Source of the DNA: CAYMGQ01 sp964390055
GTDB taxonomy: Bacteria > Bacillota > Clostridia > Peptostreptococcales > Natronincolaceae
Length of the DNA: 64,000 bases
NCBI GenBank assembly: GCA_964390055.1
Contig: CAYMGQ010000001.1
Location: forward strand, 62,001 to 126,000
Reading direction: 5' to 3'
In this document: positions 8,655 to 17,547 of the stretch, piece by piece
How positions within the stretch are numbered: position 1 is the stretch's first letter
Layout of the letters: each line of letters opens with the position of its first letter
Program-made: the position numbers and the translations under genes
The notes under the pieces: model-generated
Database searches by the model: none
Seen by the model: only the letters and a program-made list of their open reading frames with translations
Told to the model about the DNA's origin: nothing

Positions 8655-9536
8655 CTATCCCTTTGTTTTTCCAAAACCTTCACCCACCACTTCCTGGATT
8701 GTGCTCACCATTATAAAGGCTCTTTCGTCAATTTCATGGACAATTTTCTTTAATTTTATAACCTGGGTCCGGTTGACTACGCATAACAAGACATTTCTCT
8801 TGTTTCCCGTATATAAACCCCGGCCCTCTAATACTGTTACACCCCTCCCAATTTCCTCCATTATCCTATAGCCTATAGCCTCTGATTTTTCAGAGATTAT
8901 GTAGAAACTCTTGGCATAATTCAGCCCCTCTACTATAAAATCTGCCAGCTTAACAGCAATATAAAGGGCTATTATTGAGTATAAGGAAATTTCTATGTTT
9001 TTTTCCACCAGTCCGGCTATAACTACTATAATCAAATCAAGGGCCATCATTAGTTTTGCGGTACTTATATGGGGAAAATATTTGTTTAAAATAGCCCCTG
9101 CCAAATCTGTGCCCCCAGTTGTCCCATCAAGCCTAAAAATCATTCCCAGGCTTACCCCAAAGAGAACCCCCCCATATATAGATGCTAGTAGTAGGTCTTG
9201 GGTGATCATAGCATTGTCACCAAAAATAATTATAAATAGGCGAATAAAGCCAGAAAGGGCAAAAATAGCGAAGGCAGTTTTTGCCCCAAAGGTCCTGCCC
9301 AAAATCATTAGTCCTAGGATAAATAGGGGTATATTTATGGCAAGGTTGGTAATATCTATGGGGATACCTATTAACTCCTCTAGGATAATGGCAAACCCTG
9401 TTACTCCGCCAGGGGCAATCATATTTGGTTTAAGAAAAAAATTCAAACTAATAGCCATTAAGGCACAACCCAATGTAATTCCTATGTATTCAACAATAAT
9501 TTTATAATTTATCCTACCCAATGGTATTTCCTCCAA
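8655..9536 (-). CDS. YitT-family membrane protein (DUF161 plus DUF2179)
   Basis: 293 residues with five to six membrane segments in the first about 200 residues. The family signature SLNFFLKPNMIAPGGVTGFA and the repeat FRLDGTTGGTDLAGAILNKYF are present. A soluble C-terminal DUF2179 domain (about 215-290) contains RGVTVLEGRGLYTGNKRNVLLCVVNR. YitT proteins are widespread in Firmicutes; a transport function is often guessed but not established. The gene sits 9 bp after tagA and 10 bp before the transketolase start, clearly in the same operon. Confidence 0.9.
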   Translation of the reverse strand: MEEIPLGRINYKIIVEYIGITLGCALMAISLNFFLKPNMIAPGGVTGFAIILEELIGIPIDITNLAINIPLFILGLMILGRTFGAKTAFAIFALSGFIRLFIIIFGDNAMITQDLLLASIYGGVLFGVSLGMIFRLDGTTGGTDLAGAILNKYFPHISTAKLMMALDLIIVVIAGLVEKNIEISLYSIIALYIAVKLADFIVEGLNYAKSFYIISEKSEAIGYRIMEEIGRGVTVLEGRGLYTGNKRNVLLCVVNRTQVIKLKKIVHEIDERAFIMVSTIQEVVGEGFGKTKG

Positions 9537-9545
9537 ACTAATATC

Positions 9546-10268
9546 TTATTCCCTTATAATTACTTGAATTAAAAACTTTGGCAAAAGCAACATTCTGCCA
9601 ATACGCCAGGGTTCCTTTATCAATCTGTAAAACCATTCTAGGCCAAGTTTTTGAAAAACTTTCGGTGCCCTTTTGACCTGGCCAGAGTAAATATCGACGC
9701 TTCCTCCTACACCCATGGCCAGCCTGCAATTCAACTTATCCCTATGCTGGTGGATCCATTTCTCCTGTTTGGGTGCGCCAAGACATACAAAAAGTATATC
9801 GGCCCCTTTGCTATTTATGTAATTCAATAGCTCAGCCTCTTCATCCTCCTGGTAATAGCCATGTTTAAAGCCAGCAATTTTAATGCCCGGATATTTTACC
9901 TCAATATTTTGGCAGGCCTTTTCTGCCCGGCCAGGTTTACCTCCTAATATAAAGATAGATTTTTCCTTTTTACCACAATAATCTAATAGGGTGGCCATAG
10001 TATCTATACCAGTAATTCTTTCCTTGAGGCCTAAACCCTTTAATTTAGATGCTATTATCAGCCCTATCCCGTCAGGCAAGACTAGGTCGGCATCTTCAAT
10101 AGCCCTCTTTAATCCCATATCCTCCTGGGCTAACATTACGATTTCAGGATTGGGGGTAAACACCGTGTGTATACTAGGGCTATCTAAAAATAGTTTTAAT
10201 TTCTCCATAGCCTTTTGTCTAGAAATTGAATCTATGGGAATTCCTAAGATTCTTATTTGCCTCCTCAT
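9546..10268 (-). CDS. tagA: WecB/TagA/CpsF-family glycosyltransferase
   Basis: 240-residue GT26-family enzyme. In this family the reaction is transfer of N-acetylmannosamine (or a related aminosugar) from UDP onto undecaprenyl-PP-GlcNAc during wall teichoic acid or secondary wall polymer synthesis. Diagnostic stretches are HTVFTPNPEIVMLAQED, LPDGIGLIIASKL, FILGGKPGRAEKA and DILFVCLGAPKQEKWIHQH; the TPNPE and PDG segments line the active site. It overlaps csaB by 4 bp. The pairing with csaB argues for a pyruvylated secondary cell-wall polymer that anchors S-layer proteins. Confidence 0.92.
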   Translation of the reverse strand: MRRQIRILGIPIDSISRQKAMEKLKLFLDSPSIHTVFTPNPEIVMLAQEDMGLKRAIEDADLVLPDGIGLIIASKLKGLGLKERITGIDTMATLLDYCGKKEKSIFILGGKPGRAEKACQNIEVKYPGIKIAGFKHGYYQEDEEAELLNYINSKGADILFVCLGAPKQEKWIHQHRDKLNCRLAMGVGGSVDIYSGQVKRAPKVFQKLGLEWFYRLIKEPWRIGRMLLLPKFLIQVIIRE

Positions 10269-11362
10269 TCTCCTACTCCTTCATATATTAAATCTCTAAA
10301 AATATCCATATTAGTTTCTAGTCTTTTATCTAAGGACTCTTTAGATTTTTTCAATATCCTAACATATTCCTCTCTATTTCTAAGCATATCCTCTATAATT
10401 TGCCACATATTTGTGAAGTCTAAACCCTCAATGGGTCCGGCGTTCTTTTGATTAACTATTTTTAAAAAGTTTTTGATTTTCACATCATACTCCAGACCCA
10501 CCATTGGAACCCCCCCCATGGCTGCAAATATTAGGGAATGTAGTCTCATACCAAGCAAAAAATTTAAATTACCTATAAGGCCAATCAATTCTCTGGGTTT
10601 ATATTGTCTTTCTATAATTTGGGGCTGACCCTCCATAAGGCCTGCTATTTCCCTTGAAACCAAGACATCAGTGGGAAACTGCATAGGTATAAATACAATC
10701 CTATAGTTTTTTCCTATCAAATGGTCAGCTGTTTTAGCTATAACCTTTTTATAATCCTCTTGATTTTTCCATGGACGGACAGAAATACCCACCCATTTTT
10801 CCTCCCTATTAATATTCTCCCTTAGCATTATCTGCTTAATCTTTTCATCCTTATCCCCTGTTAATCCCAGTGCAATATCTGCTGTTACACTTATATTTTT
10901 CTTAACTCCAAGGCTTTTCATATATTCCTTAGACTCAAAATCCCTTACCGTAATGCTATCTACCTTATTTACAATAAATCTAATAATCATCCTATTTAAA
11001 GGCCGATTAATAGGCCCAAAACCATTTCCATAGAACATTACTTTTTTATCCATCAGTTTGGCTAGATATATAATTGCTGAATAGTATAGCAGGGACCGAC
11101 TGCTTGTAACGTCTTGCAAGATAGAACCCCCACCACTAATGACAATATCTGATTCCCTAATGGCCCTTATCACTTGGCTAAAATTATTTCTACTTACAGC
11201 AGGAATCCTATGTTTTGATTGGGTATCTCTTGCATTATAGCTTAAGGCTCTTAGCTCCGCATCTGGAAGGACAGTTTTAATCTGCTGGATTATGGCCTCT
11301 AGTATTGCCTCATCTCCTGAATTCTGAAAACCATAATAGCCAAAAATAAATATTTTTTTCAT
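10265..11362 (-). CDS. csaB: Polysaccharide pyruvyl transferase CsaB
   Basis: 365 residues of the CsaB family, which adds ketal-linked pyruvate to secondary cell-wall polysaccharide so that SLH-domain proteins can bind. The N-terminus MKKIFIFGYYGFQNSGDEAILEAII, the central SGGGSILQDVTSSRSLLYYS and the C-terminal LLGMRLHSLIFAAMGGVPMVGLEYDVKI are family hallmarks. It follows the DUF5693 gene by 27 bp and overlaps tagA by 4 bp. The window shows no SLH protein, so the anchored proteins lie elsewhere. Confidence 0.93.
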   Translation of the reverse strand: MKKIFIFGYYGFQNSGDEAILEAIIQQIKTVLPDAELRALSYNARDTQSKHRIPAVSRNNFSQVIRAIRESDIVISGGGSILQDVTSSRSLLYYSAIIYLAKLMDKKVMFYGNGFGPINRPLNRMIIRFIVNKVDSITVRDFESKEYMKSLGVKKNISVTADIALGLTGDKDEKIKQIMLRENINREEKWVGISVRPWKNQEDYKKVIAKTADHLIGKNYRIVFIPMQFPTDVLVSREIAGLMEGQPQIIERQYKPRELIGLIGNLNFLLGMRLHSLIFAAMGGVPMVGLEYDVKIKNFLKIVNQKNAGPIEGLDFTNMWQIIEDMLRNREEYVRILKKSKESLDKRLETNMDIFRDLIYEGVGE

Positions 11363-11389
11363 TTGTTTCTCCCTTTCTTATCCTAATAA

Positions 11390-13579
11390 TCAGCCATTCC
11401 CAATTCTAGAAAGCCCATCCTTATATATACGCCTGTAGGCCCTCCTGGCTATTTCAAATAATACAATATATACAAGCCCGAGACATGAGCCGAAAATTAG
11501 GGAATAAAAGGTTCTAAATAAGGATAGGTATATTGGCGTTCTCAAATGGCTAAAGGTATTAGTGATCGAAGTTTGCCCAATTACCGCAGCTAATCCAGTT
11601 AAAAAGACTAAAGTTTTTATTTTATCCTTGGCAAAATAAACTCCCATTATTAGGGCAGGAAAGGCAATTAGAAACTCCTTGCTCCTGGGCCGTGCTAGTA
11701 GCTTTTCCTCTAATAAATTTCTTGCCATTAGTTCCAGGTTAGAGGCTTGAATACCACTTTCATGACCTGTCCTAGCCATATATACATATCCTACTATCCC
11801 TAAAATAGCCGCAATCATAACATATATAATTTTTATATCCCCCAGTAGAAACTCTTTTATATCCTGATAATTGATGGTGGGCCGCTCCCTTATATCCCTT
11901 GGCCTTAAATTATTAAAATACATGAAATATATCAAAAGATAAATAAGTATGGGGACAAGCTGGCTTATTTTTACACCCCTAAAAATATCTATCTCCAACA
12001 GATATTCAATATTTGATAGGCTAGCCCCTATAAATAGACCTCCCAATAGGGATATTGCCGATGCTATAATCAGGTCTTTAACCCCAACTAAGGCCCTTTG
12101 GTAGCTTTTTCTTTCTTTGCCTTCCCCCAGTCCATAATTGTAGCACTTGTTGCAAAAATATAGTATTGCTAGGGAAGGAAATACAATGGACGCAGTTAAG
12201 GCCAATATTTTATCTGCAAGTAATGGTCTTATGATAAAGGCCATGGGTATAGTCACGGCTCCTAGTAATAATAAAACATACCCCAACCTCTTCTCCAATC
12301 CAAATAAATACCTTAACAAGATAATCCCAGCTGCCACAATGCCCCAGCCCATTAGACTTTGCTTGGCAAGCCTAACCCTTACAGCTGGCATTATAGAACT
12401 GGTGCCCAAGCTTATCCCATGCCTTCCTATCCTATTTTTAAACCTTACAAGGACCTTTTCATATTCACCATAATCTGTAATATATTTAAATTCATTAAAC
12501 CTTAGCTTGAGCCCATCCTTCTTGAAGGGTTTGAAATAAACAAGTCTTATATTTCGCTCGGTAACAGCCCTATATAGGGTATTTTCAATTTCTTCCCCAC
12601 CCTCATAGTTAAAATATGCGAATCTTTCCTGGATATAGGGCCAAATTGAAAAAACCCTAACAGCATCATAGTTTAAACTTCTCGCCAATAAGTGTAGCCC
12701 ATCCTGTTCTATATGACTTCTTTGTACTGAGTTTTCAATTAAAGCTGCCTTTATTTCATTATCAAGCATATATTCTGTTAACCTTTGAAATTCATCAGGA
12801 TAACCCAGTACCTGACCCCCACTAAAGATAAAGACCGGGGGTATAATATCATAATCTTTTAAATCAGCAAAAGTTGCCTCCATATATTTTTCTGATATTG
12901 TTCTCTGGTATGTGTAGGGCCTAGCCATCACCTTTAAACCACTTTCTTTAATGGTTGCAATTTTCTCCCTGTCAAAACCCAGGCCTATTTCCATAAGTTT
13001 TGAGGAGTAAGGTTTTTGCCTTGCTAGGTGGAGTTTTCCCCTCATATCGGTAAGTTTAAAATCTTCCTTATATAAGGCATCCTCTATATTACCCCTTATT
13101 AAAATTCCATACTTGTCATTGTCCCCTAATATTTCAAAATCTTCCTGTGAGTAACGACTTACTAAGCCCTCCTGTATGAAGTTAAATATTTTAGCTGATT
13201 GGCTTACAACTAACAAGTCATAATCCCCTATTGTCTGCAATATATCAGTGGGCAACTTATTGGCTAGCTCCCTATTCCAATTAAGTTCTTGCCTAACCTC
13301 CCAGCCCATCAATACATCTAAGTCTTCATTATCCATTAAGAGGGACTGTAGGTTTTCTTCCTGCAAGCCAACATACTCTACCCCCAGCTGGCCAAACTTT
13401 TCTAACCACCAGGAAAGGCTTTCCTCTGACTGATTGGCCATATCATTAAATTCACTATAGTCTAATACCACATCAACAACCTTGTTCCTATTCTCGATTT
13501 GTACCCTTGTATATAGTGTAGGTATTAGTACTATTATCCCTAATATTATTACTATATATAGTCCAATATTTTTTTTCAT
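11390..13579 (-). CDS. DUF5693 family membrane protein
   Basis: 729 residues. An N-terminal membrane anchor (about 5-25) is followed by an extracytoplasmic region of about 370 residues with an ALIENSVQRSHIEQDGL segment. The second half has about ten membrane helices (about 405-710). The layout matches DUF5693, which is regularly encoded next to csaB in Clostridia; its function is unknown, and a role in export or modification of the secondary wall polymer is an inference from linkage. It is the first gene of the six-gene operon. The ATG is preceded by GGGGUGCUUGU. Confidence 0.85.
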   Translation of the reverse strand: MKKNIGLYIVIILGIIVLIPTLYTRVQIENRNKVVDVVLDYSEFNDMANQSEESLSWWLEKFGQLGVEYVGLQEENLQSLLMDNEDLDVLMGWEVRQELNWNRELANKLPTDILQTIGDYDLLVVSQSAKIFNFIQEGLVSRYSQEDFEILGDNDKYGILIRGNIEDALYKEDFKLTDMRGKLHLARQKPYSSKLMEIGLGFDREKIATIKESGLKVMARPYTYQRTISEKYMEATFADLKDYDIIPPVFIFSGGQVLGYPDEFQRLTEYMLDNEIKAALIENSVQRSHIEQDGLHLLARSLNYDAVRVFSIWPYIQERFAYFNYEGGEEIENTLYRAVTERNIRLVYFKPFKKDGLKLRFNEFKYITDYGEYEKVLVRFKNRIGRHGISLGTSSIMPAVRVRLAKQSLMGWGIVAAGIILLRYLFGLEKRLGYVLLLLGAVTIPMAFIIRPLLADKILALTASIVFPSLAILYFCNKCYNYGLGEGKERKSYQRALVGVKDLIIASAISLLGGLFIGASLSNIEYLLEIDIFRGVKISQLVPILIYLLIYFMYFNNLRPRDIRERPTINYQDIKEFLLGDIKIIYVMIAAILGIVGYVYMARTGHESGIQASNLELMARNLLEEKLLARPRSKEFLIAFPALIMGVYFAKDKIKTLVFLTGLAAVIGQTSITNTFSHLRTPIYLSLFRTFYSLIFGSCLGLVYIVLFEIARRAYRRIYKDGLSRIGNG

Positions 13580-13659
13580 ACAAGCACCCCGCCATTGTAT
13601 TTTTCCATTAAGTAAGTATATACATACTATTAGTATTTTACACCAATTAGTAGCTTATA

Positions 13660-13701
13660 ATAGGGCTTGGCTAAGGATCTCACTTAGTGATTAAGCCCTA
13701 T
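13660..13701 (-). promoter_or_regulatory. Two-tier hairpin in the leader of the DUF5693/csaB operon
   Basis: The arms ATAGGGCTT (13660-13668) and AAGCCCTAT (13693-13701) form 9 perfect base pairs. Inside them CTAAG/CTTAG (13671-13675, 13683-13687) forms a second stem. No U-run follows on either strand, so it is not a simple terminator. It lies about 80 nt upstream of the operon's first start codon. Confidence 0.4.
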
Positions 13702-13705
13702 ACAG

Positions 13706-13738
13706 TAAAAAGACCTCCCTTTTAAACATAGGAAGTCT
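13706..13738 (-). terminator. Rho-independent terminator after the 13764-14258 gene
   Basis: On the minus strand the stem AGACUUCC/GGAGGUCU (13731-13738 with 13711-13718, one G-U pair) is followed directly by UUUUU. Confidence 0.75.
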
Positions 13739-13763
13739 AAAAAATATCCAAGCTAACTTATTA

Positions 13764-14258
13764 TTATTCAATCCTGAATGAGCCCCTTATCATAAGTATA
13801 ACATTGCTATCCAGTGCCCTTACACCCCTACCGTCGCTCCTAGGAACTATATGTAAATGGTTTGCAAGTATGGGTTGCTTGTTTTGTATATCCCTACCAA
13901 TTGTAACATTTGCCAGGCCCCCGCTAGGGCTATCAATTGCCACGGCACTACCGCCCCGCAAAATAATTTCCGTTCCTTCATCAGCAATAAGTTCCTGTCC
14001 CCTATCCAAAAATACAATTTCAATAGCCTGTCCACCAACTTTATTCCCGTCAGAAGTTCCGGCTTTAGAAGATTGAATTTTTTCATCAATATAAAACTTT
14101 ATCTGTTCCACCCTCTGCTCTACATAGGACAAGGTTACTATGGGATCCTCCTTAGATCCCGCCTCTCCCCCACTAGCGTAGACAAACTGCAGTACAAGGA
14201 CAGATAATAACATTAGTAAAATAGCTGAAATTATAAATTTCTTCCTGCTTTTCCTCAT
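13764..14258 (-). CDS. Exported protein of unknown function
   Basis: 164 residues from the ATG at 14258, chosen because AAGGGGG ends 6 nt upstream; earlier in-frame starts lack a ribosome site. The basic N-terminus MRKSRKKF and a hydrophobic stretch ending VYASGG form a signal peptide with a likely AxA-type cleavage site. The mature part has a short helix (VEQRVEQIKFYIDEKIQ) and a beta-rich domain with GTEIILRGGSAVAIDSPSGGLANVTIG and a terminal VILMIRGSFRIE. I have seen similar clostridial proteins labelled hypothetical; no function is known to me. It stands as a single gene between two terminators. Confidence 0.75.
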   Translation of the reverse strand: MRKSRKKFIISAILLMLLSVLVLQFVYASGGEAGSKEDPIVTLSYVEQRVEQIKFYIDEKIQSSKAGTSDGNKVGGQAIEIVFLDRGQELIADEGTEIILRGGSAVAIDSPSGGLANVTIGRDIQNKQPILANHLHIVPRSDGRGVRALDSNVILMIRGSFRIE

Positions 14259-14319
14259 AGCCATCCCCCTTAGTTCTTCAACAATATAATTATTAATTAT
14301 ACTATATATCATATAAATT

Positions 14320-14347
14320 AAAAAGCCTTAGATATTTATCTAAAGCC
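14320..14347 (-). terminator. Rho-independent terminator of ndoAI-ndoA
   Basis: The hairpin GCTTTAGAT/ATCTAAGGC (minus strand, 4-nt loop, one G-U pair) overlaps the ndoA stop and is followed by TTTTT at 14324-14320. Confidence 0.8.
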
Positions 14348-14706
14348 TAAAAATCGACTAAGCCAAAACTTATCAGTAATGCCTCATTTACCTTTGTCAT
14401 CATATTGTCATCCAAGTAACCAATTTTCTCTTCCAGTCTTTTCTTGTCAATGGTTCTGACCTGTTCCAGGAGGATAACAGAATCCTTAACTAAGCCATAT
14501 TCTGCAGCCTTAATCTCCACATGGGTGGGTAGTTTAGCCTTATTAATCTGCGAAGTAATGGCAGTAATAATTATAGTGGGACTATACCTATTACCAATAT
14601 CATTTTGAACCACTAGTACAGGCCTTACTCCTCCTTGTTCAGACCCAATCACCGGACTTAAGTCCGCGTAGTATATATCACCTCTTTTAATTAGCAAGTT
14701 ATTCAC
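14347..14706 (-). CDS. ndoA: Type II toxin endoribonuclease EndoA (MazF/PemK family)
   Basis: 119 residues of the MazF/PemK fold, which cleaves mRNA at short sequence motifs. The N-terminal RGDIYYADLSPVIGSEQGGVRPVLVVQND is the classic substrate-binding and catalytic region with its conserved Arg, followed by PTIIITAITSQ and the dimer segment DSVILLEQVRTIDKKRL. It overlaps the antitoxin gene by 8 bp. The position just after alr and the RHH antitoxin is the conserved Firmicute location of chromosomal EndoA, so this is probably the housekeeping copy rather than a mobile addiction module. Confidence 0.95.
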   Translation of the reverse strand: MNNLLIKRGDIYYADLSPVIGSEQGGVRPVLVVQNDIGNRYSPTIIITAITSQINKAKLPTHVEIKAAEYGLVKDSVILLEQVRTIDKKRLEEKIGYLDDNMMTKVNEALLISFGLVDF

Positions 14707-14974
14707 ACTCCGCTATCTCTACCTCGTAATTTTTTAGGGAGTACATATCCAAACTCAAACCAACTTCTGCAAGGGCTAAATTAATTGAAGCCATCTCCTG
14801 ATAGCCTTTCTTCATCTTTTCCCGTATTATTACCTTGTTCTTTTCACGGATATATAGTTTCATAGCTTCTCTGACGAACTCACTTCTGTTAGTTTTTTCC
14901 ATGGAAACTATATAATCAACCTCCTTAAGAAGACTTTCTGGTAGACTTATCATTATTCGTTTTGAATCAGCCAT
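14699..14974 (-). CDS. ndoAI: Antitoxin EndoAI (ribbon-helix-helix, CopG-like)
   Basis: 91 residues. The N-terminal ribbon-helix-helix (SKRIMISLPESLLKEVDYIVSMEKTNRSEFVREAMKLYI) binds operator DNA as a dimer. The C-terminal about 40 residues, ending in the acidic EVEIAECE, form the toxin-neutralising tail. A GGAGGTG ribosome site lies 5 nt before the ATG. It is the first gene of a two-gene operon with a near-consensus promoter at 15044-15073, and autoregulation by the RHH dimer is expected. Confidence 0.93.
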   Translation of the reverse strand: MADSKRIMISLPESLLKEVDYIVSMEKTNRSEFVREAMKLYIREKNKVIIREKMKKGYQEMASINLALAEVGLSLDMYSLKNYEVEIAECE

Positions 14975-15043
14975 CTTGCACCTCCGGAATTGATATTTTC
15001 CCTTAATTCAATTGTTAAAAAAACACCCTATCATGCACCTATA

Positions 15044-15073
15044 ATTATATATTATTAACCATAAAGCTGTCAA
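15044..15073 (-). promoter_or_regulatory. Promoter of ndoAI-ndoA
   Basis: The minus strand reads TTGACA (15068-15073), an 18-bp spacer, then TATAAT (15044-15049). Both hexamers match sigma-A consensus. It lies between the alr stop and the antitoxin start, so the toxin-antitoxin pair can be transcribed independently of alr. Confidence 0.8.
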
Positions 15074-15093
15074 TAATCCCAAAAAGTTGTGAA

Positions 15094-16257
15094 CTAATAA
15101 TCTTTTATGTGAACAAATTTATCATTCCTTATATAGACCCTGGGCACCCGCTTACCAACCATGCAAATTATTTCATAGTTAATTGTTCCCAGCTTTGCTG
15201 CCACATCATCTATTGTATTTCCGCTATCTGCTTTACTGCTATACAAAATAACCTCGTCACCTAATTCCACATCCAGACCTGTAGCATCAGCCATGCACTG
15301 GTCCATACAGATTCTCCCTACAATTGGAATTTTCTTTCCCTTTAGGATTACCTCCGCCTTACCGGTCAACATACAGGTAAAACCGTCAGCATAACCAACC
15401 GGTAGGGTTACTATTTTCCTCTCCCTGTCAGTCTTGTAATGCAAGCCATAACTTACCCCTCTCCTGGCCGGCAAGACCTTGACATGGGATACCCTGCTTT
15501 TAAGCTCCATAACAGGCTTTAAGTTGATGATATCCTTATTTACATGAATGGAGGGATAAAGACCATATAGAATAATCCCTGCCCTTACCATATCCAGATT
15601 CATCTCGGGTAAATCTATAATGGCCGCACTATTTGACATATGTTTTATGGGGATTTTATAACCATCCTTCTCAAGGGCATTGACAATGTACATAAACTTA
15701 TCAAACTGTTCATGGGTATAGGCCTTATCCTCCTCATCAGCCACAGCAAGATGGGAGTAGATTCCTTCTATATTAATATTTGGAAGTTCATATATCCTCT
15801 CTATTTCTTCTATTGTTTCATGGTTAACCTGGAGTCCCAACCTGGACATACCTGTATCTATTTTTATATGGATTGTCATTTCCTTGCCCCTAGAAAGGGC
15901 TAATTTAGAAAAATACTCTGCCTGCCTATAGGAATGAACGGTTTGAATAATATCATAGCTCAATATCTCCTCACCCCAGGCCTCATCGGTATAACCCAGC
16001 ACCATGACTAGGCCCCTGTAACCACCCTTTCTTAATCTAATAGCCTCGGCCACTGTTGCAACTGCCAACCTATCCACCCCATTTGCCAAAAGGGTTGATG
16101 CTATTTCTGGGGCCCCATGCCCATATCCGTCTGCCTTAACCACAGCACAGATTAATGTATCATTATTAACTATTTTTTTAACCTCTTTTATATTATGTTC
16201 CAATTTATCCAAATTAATTTCTGCCCAAACGGGCCCTATCTTTTCAATCATTGCCAT
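15094..16257 (-). CDS. alr: Alanine racemase
   Basis: 387-residue PLP enzyme interconverting L- and D-alanine for peptidoglycan. The PLP-binding AVVKADGYGHGA has the Schiff-base Lys at residue 41. The second catalytic base, Tyr, lies in RRGVSYGLHYKT (about 274), and the C-terminal beta domain contains GRICMDQCMADAT. The ATG at 16257 has GGGAGGAA 8 nt upstream. The gene follows the gerS-like lipoprotein and precedes ndoAI, the usual Firmicute arrangement. In Clostridioides difficile gerS is likewise paired with an alanine racemase gene (alr2). Confidence 0.97.
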   Translation of the reverse strand: MAMIEKIGPVWAEINLDKLEHNIKEVKKIVNNDTLICAVVKADGYGHGAPEIASTLLANGVDRLAVATVAEAIRLRKGGYRGLVMVLGYTDEAWGEEILSYDIIQTVHSYRQAEYFSKLALSRGKEMTIHIKIDTGMSRLGLQVNHETIEEIERIYELPNINIEGIYSHLAVADEEDKAYTHEQFDKFMYIVNALEKDGYKIPIKHMSNSAAIIDLPEMNLDMVRAGIILYGLYPSIHVNKDIINLKPVMELKSRVSHVKVLPARRGVSYGLHYKTDRERKIVTLPVGYADGFTCMLTGKAEVILKGKKIPIVGRICMDQCMADATGLDVELGDEVILYSSKADSGNTIDDVAAKLGTINYEIICMVGKRVPRVYIRNDKFVHIKDY

Positions 16258-16459
16258 ACCTATAGTTCCTCCCTTCCCTCTGCCTGTTATATTGCCAATT
16301 GCTATTATAGGTTAAGCAAGAGATAAAATGCATTGTATAATTCAGCGGGAGCAACTACTCTCTCCAAATTAATTTTTAAAAATACATATTATATATCTCC
16401 CAAGTATAAAATTATTTTAATTATAGTATAAGAAAATAAATCCACAATTCAAATCCAAT

Positions 16460-17089
16460 TTATGACAGGTCTGATAAATTAAATATGTCATCATCTAATT
16501 GAAGATTATATTCAAAGGCTTGATAGAATATCTTAAAAACTACCCTATCCCTCTCATCATAAATATATAGTTTTTCAGGTTTCTTGGTTTTTTTATTAAT
16601 CCACAATCTTTGGTATGCAAAATAGGGGTTGCCCCCTGGTATAATAGCCTCAAGAACAATATCTTGACTAGAATTTTGCCAATTGACCTGGTCCCTTGGG
16701 AGCTTTGAGTTAATATGGTTCTGTAGAAAGTAGCCAATAAACATTATTTGTTCTTGGGACTGGTTGAAGTTGTCAATCTTGTATACTTGATTAATAGAAG
16801 CCTGTCTAAACCATGCAGTCCTGCCATTGTATATTATTAAGTTTCCCTTAATTATCTGGGGGGAAATCCCTTCCAACCTGTATAAATTAGGGCTTTTAAA
16901 GGTCTGTTGAAAAATATATTCCCTAGTTGTCTCACCATTGGATCCTTTTATTTTAGCAATACACTGATAACTTTCTATAGTATTAAATTTCTTCTGTATT
17001 TTATAATAAGCTTTTTCATTGGTTGATTGTGTACAGGCTGTCATGATGACCATGATAGCTATTACAATTACAATCCTCCAATATTTCAC
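16460..17089 (-). CDS. gerS: GerS/LolA-like lipoprotein
   Basis: 209 residues with a signal peptide and lipobox IMTAC (Cys19), then a LolA/LolB-fold-like domain. A sequence of strands is built around YKIQKKFNTIESYQCIAKI, EYIFQQTFKSPNLYRLEG and LWINKKTKKPEKLYIYDERDRVVFKIFYQAFEYN. In Clostridioides difficile the related GerS is a spore lipoprotein needed, with CwlD, for cortex modification and germination, and it is cotranscribed with alr2. The same neighbour here supports the assignment, but single-gene homology was not tested. Confident as a lipoprotein with a LolA-like domain, less so as functional GerS. Confidence 0.7.
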   Translation of the reverse strand: MKYWRIVIVIAIMVIMTACTQSTNEKAYYKIQKKFNTIESYQCIAKIKGSNGETTREYIFQQTFKSPNLYRLEGISPQIIKGNLIIYNGRTAWFRQASINQVYKIDNFNQSQEQIMFIGYFLQNHINSKLPRDQVNWQNSSQDIVLEAIIPGGNPYFAYQRLWINKKTKKPEKLYIYDERDRVVFKIFYQAFEYNLQLDDDIFNLSDLS

Positions 17090-17166
17090 CAGCCTATCCC
17101 CCTTTATTTTTTAATTCAATAGTATTATAAATCATTATTTTACATTTGCAAAGTGCGGGCTATAGC

Positions 17167-17535
17167 CTATAGCACAATTACCTGGGCTATGGCATATTCT
17201 TTGCTATGAGATATGGATAGATGGATATCCCTTATATCCTTACTATATGCTATATTCTTTGCATTATTATGTAATTTTATAAAGGGCCTGCCGGCAGGAT
17301 CCTTACTAACTTCTATGTCCCTCCATTTAAATTCCCGTATACCTGTCCCTAGGGCCTTAGCAAATGCCTCCTTGGCAGCAAAAAAACCGGCTACCATATT
17401 TGGCCGATATTTAGCTTGATGAAATAATTTATTTTCATCCGGGGTAAAAATCCTGAGTAAGAATCTTGGATTTTTTTCCATTGCCTCCTTGATTCGTTGT
17501 ATTTCTATAATATCAATTCCTGTTCCTTTTATCAT
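17167..17535 (-). CDS. acpS: Holo-[acyl-carrier-protein] synthase
   Basis: 122-residue AcpS-type phosphopantetheinyl transferase, which converts apo-ACP to holo-ACP using CoA. The Mg-binding GTGIDIIEIQRI carries Asp8, and the second signature FFAAKEAFAKALGTG contains the conserved Glu and Lys residues. The C-terminal HLSISHSKEYAIAQVIV closes the fold. Normal length. It is 12 bp downstream of an unknown coiled-coil gene and upstream of the gerS/alr genes. Confidence 0.96.
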   Translation of the reverse strand: MIKGTGIDIIEIQRIKEAMEKNPRFLLRIFTPDENKLFHQAKYRPNMVAGFFAAKEAFAKALGTGIREFKWRDIEVSKDPAGRPFIKLHNNAKNIAYSKDIRDIHLSISHSKEYAIAQVIVL

Positions 17536-17547
17536 ATATAGTAACTC

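Noticed and set aside
8645..8683. Longer N-terminus of the transketolase N half
   Set aside because: It overlaps the yitT-like gene end and lacks a ribosome site, whereas AGGAGG precedes the ATG at 8644.
14347..14974. Mobile toxin-antitoxin module
   Set aside because: The location after alr is the conserved chromosomal EndoA site and there are no mobile-element signs nearby.
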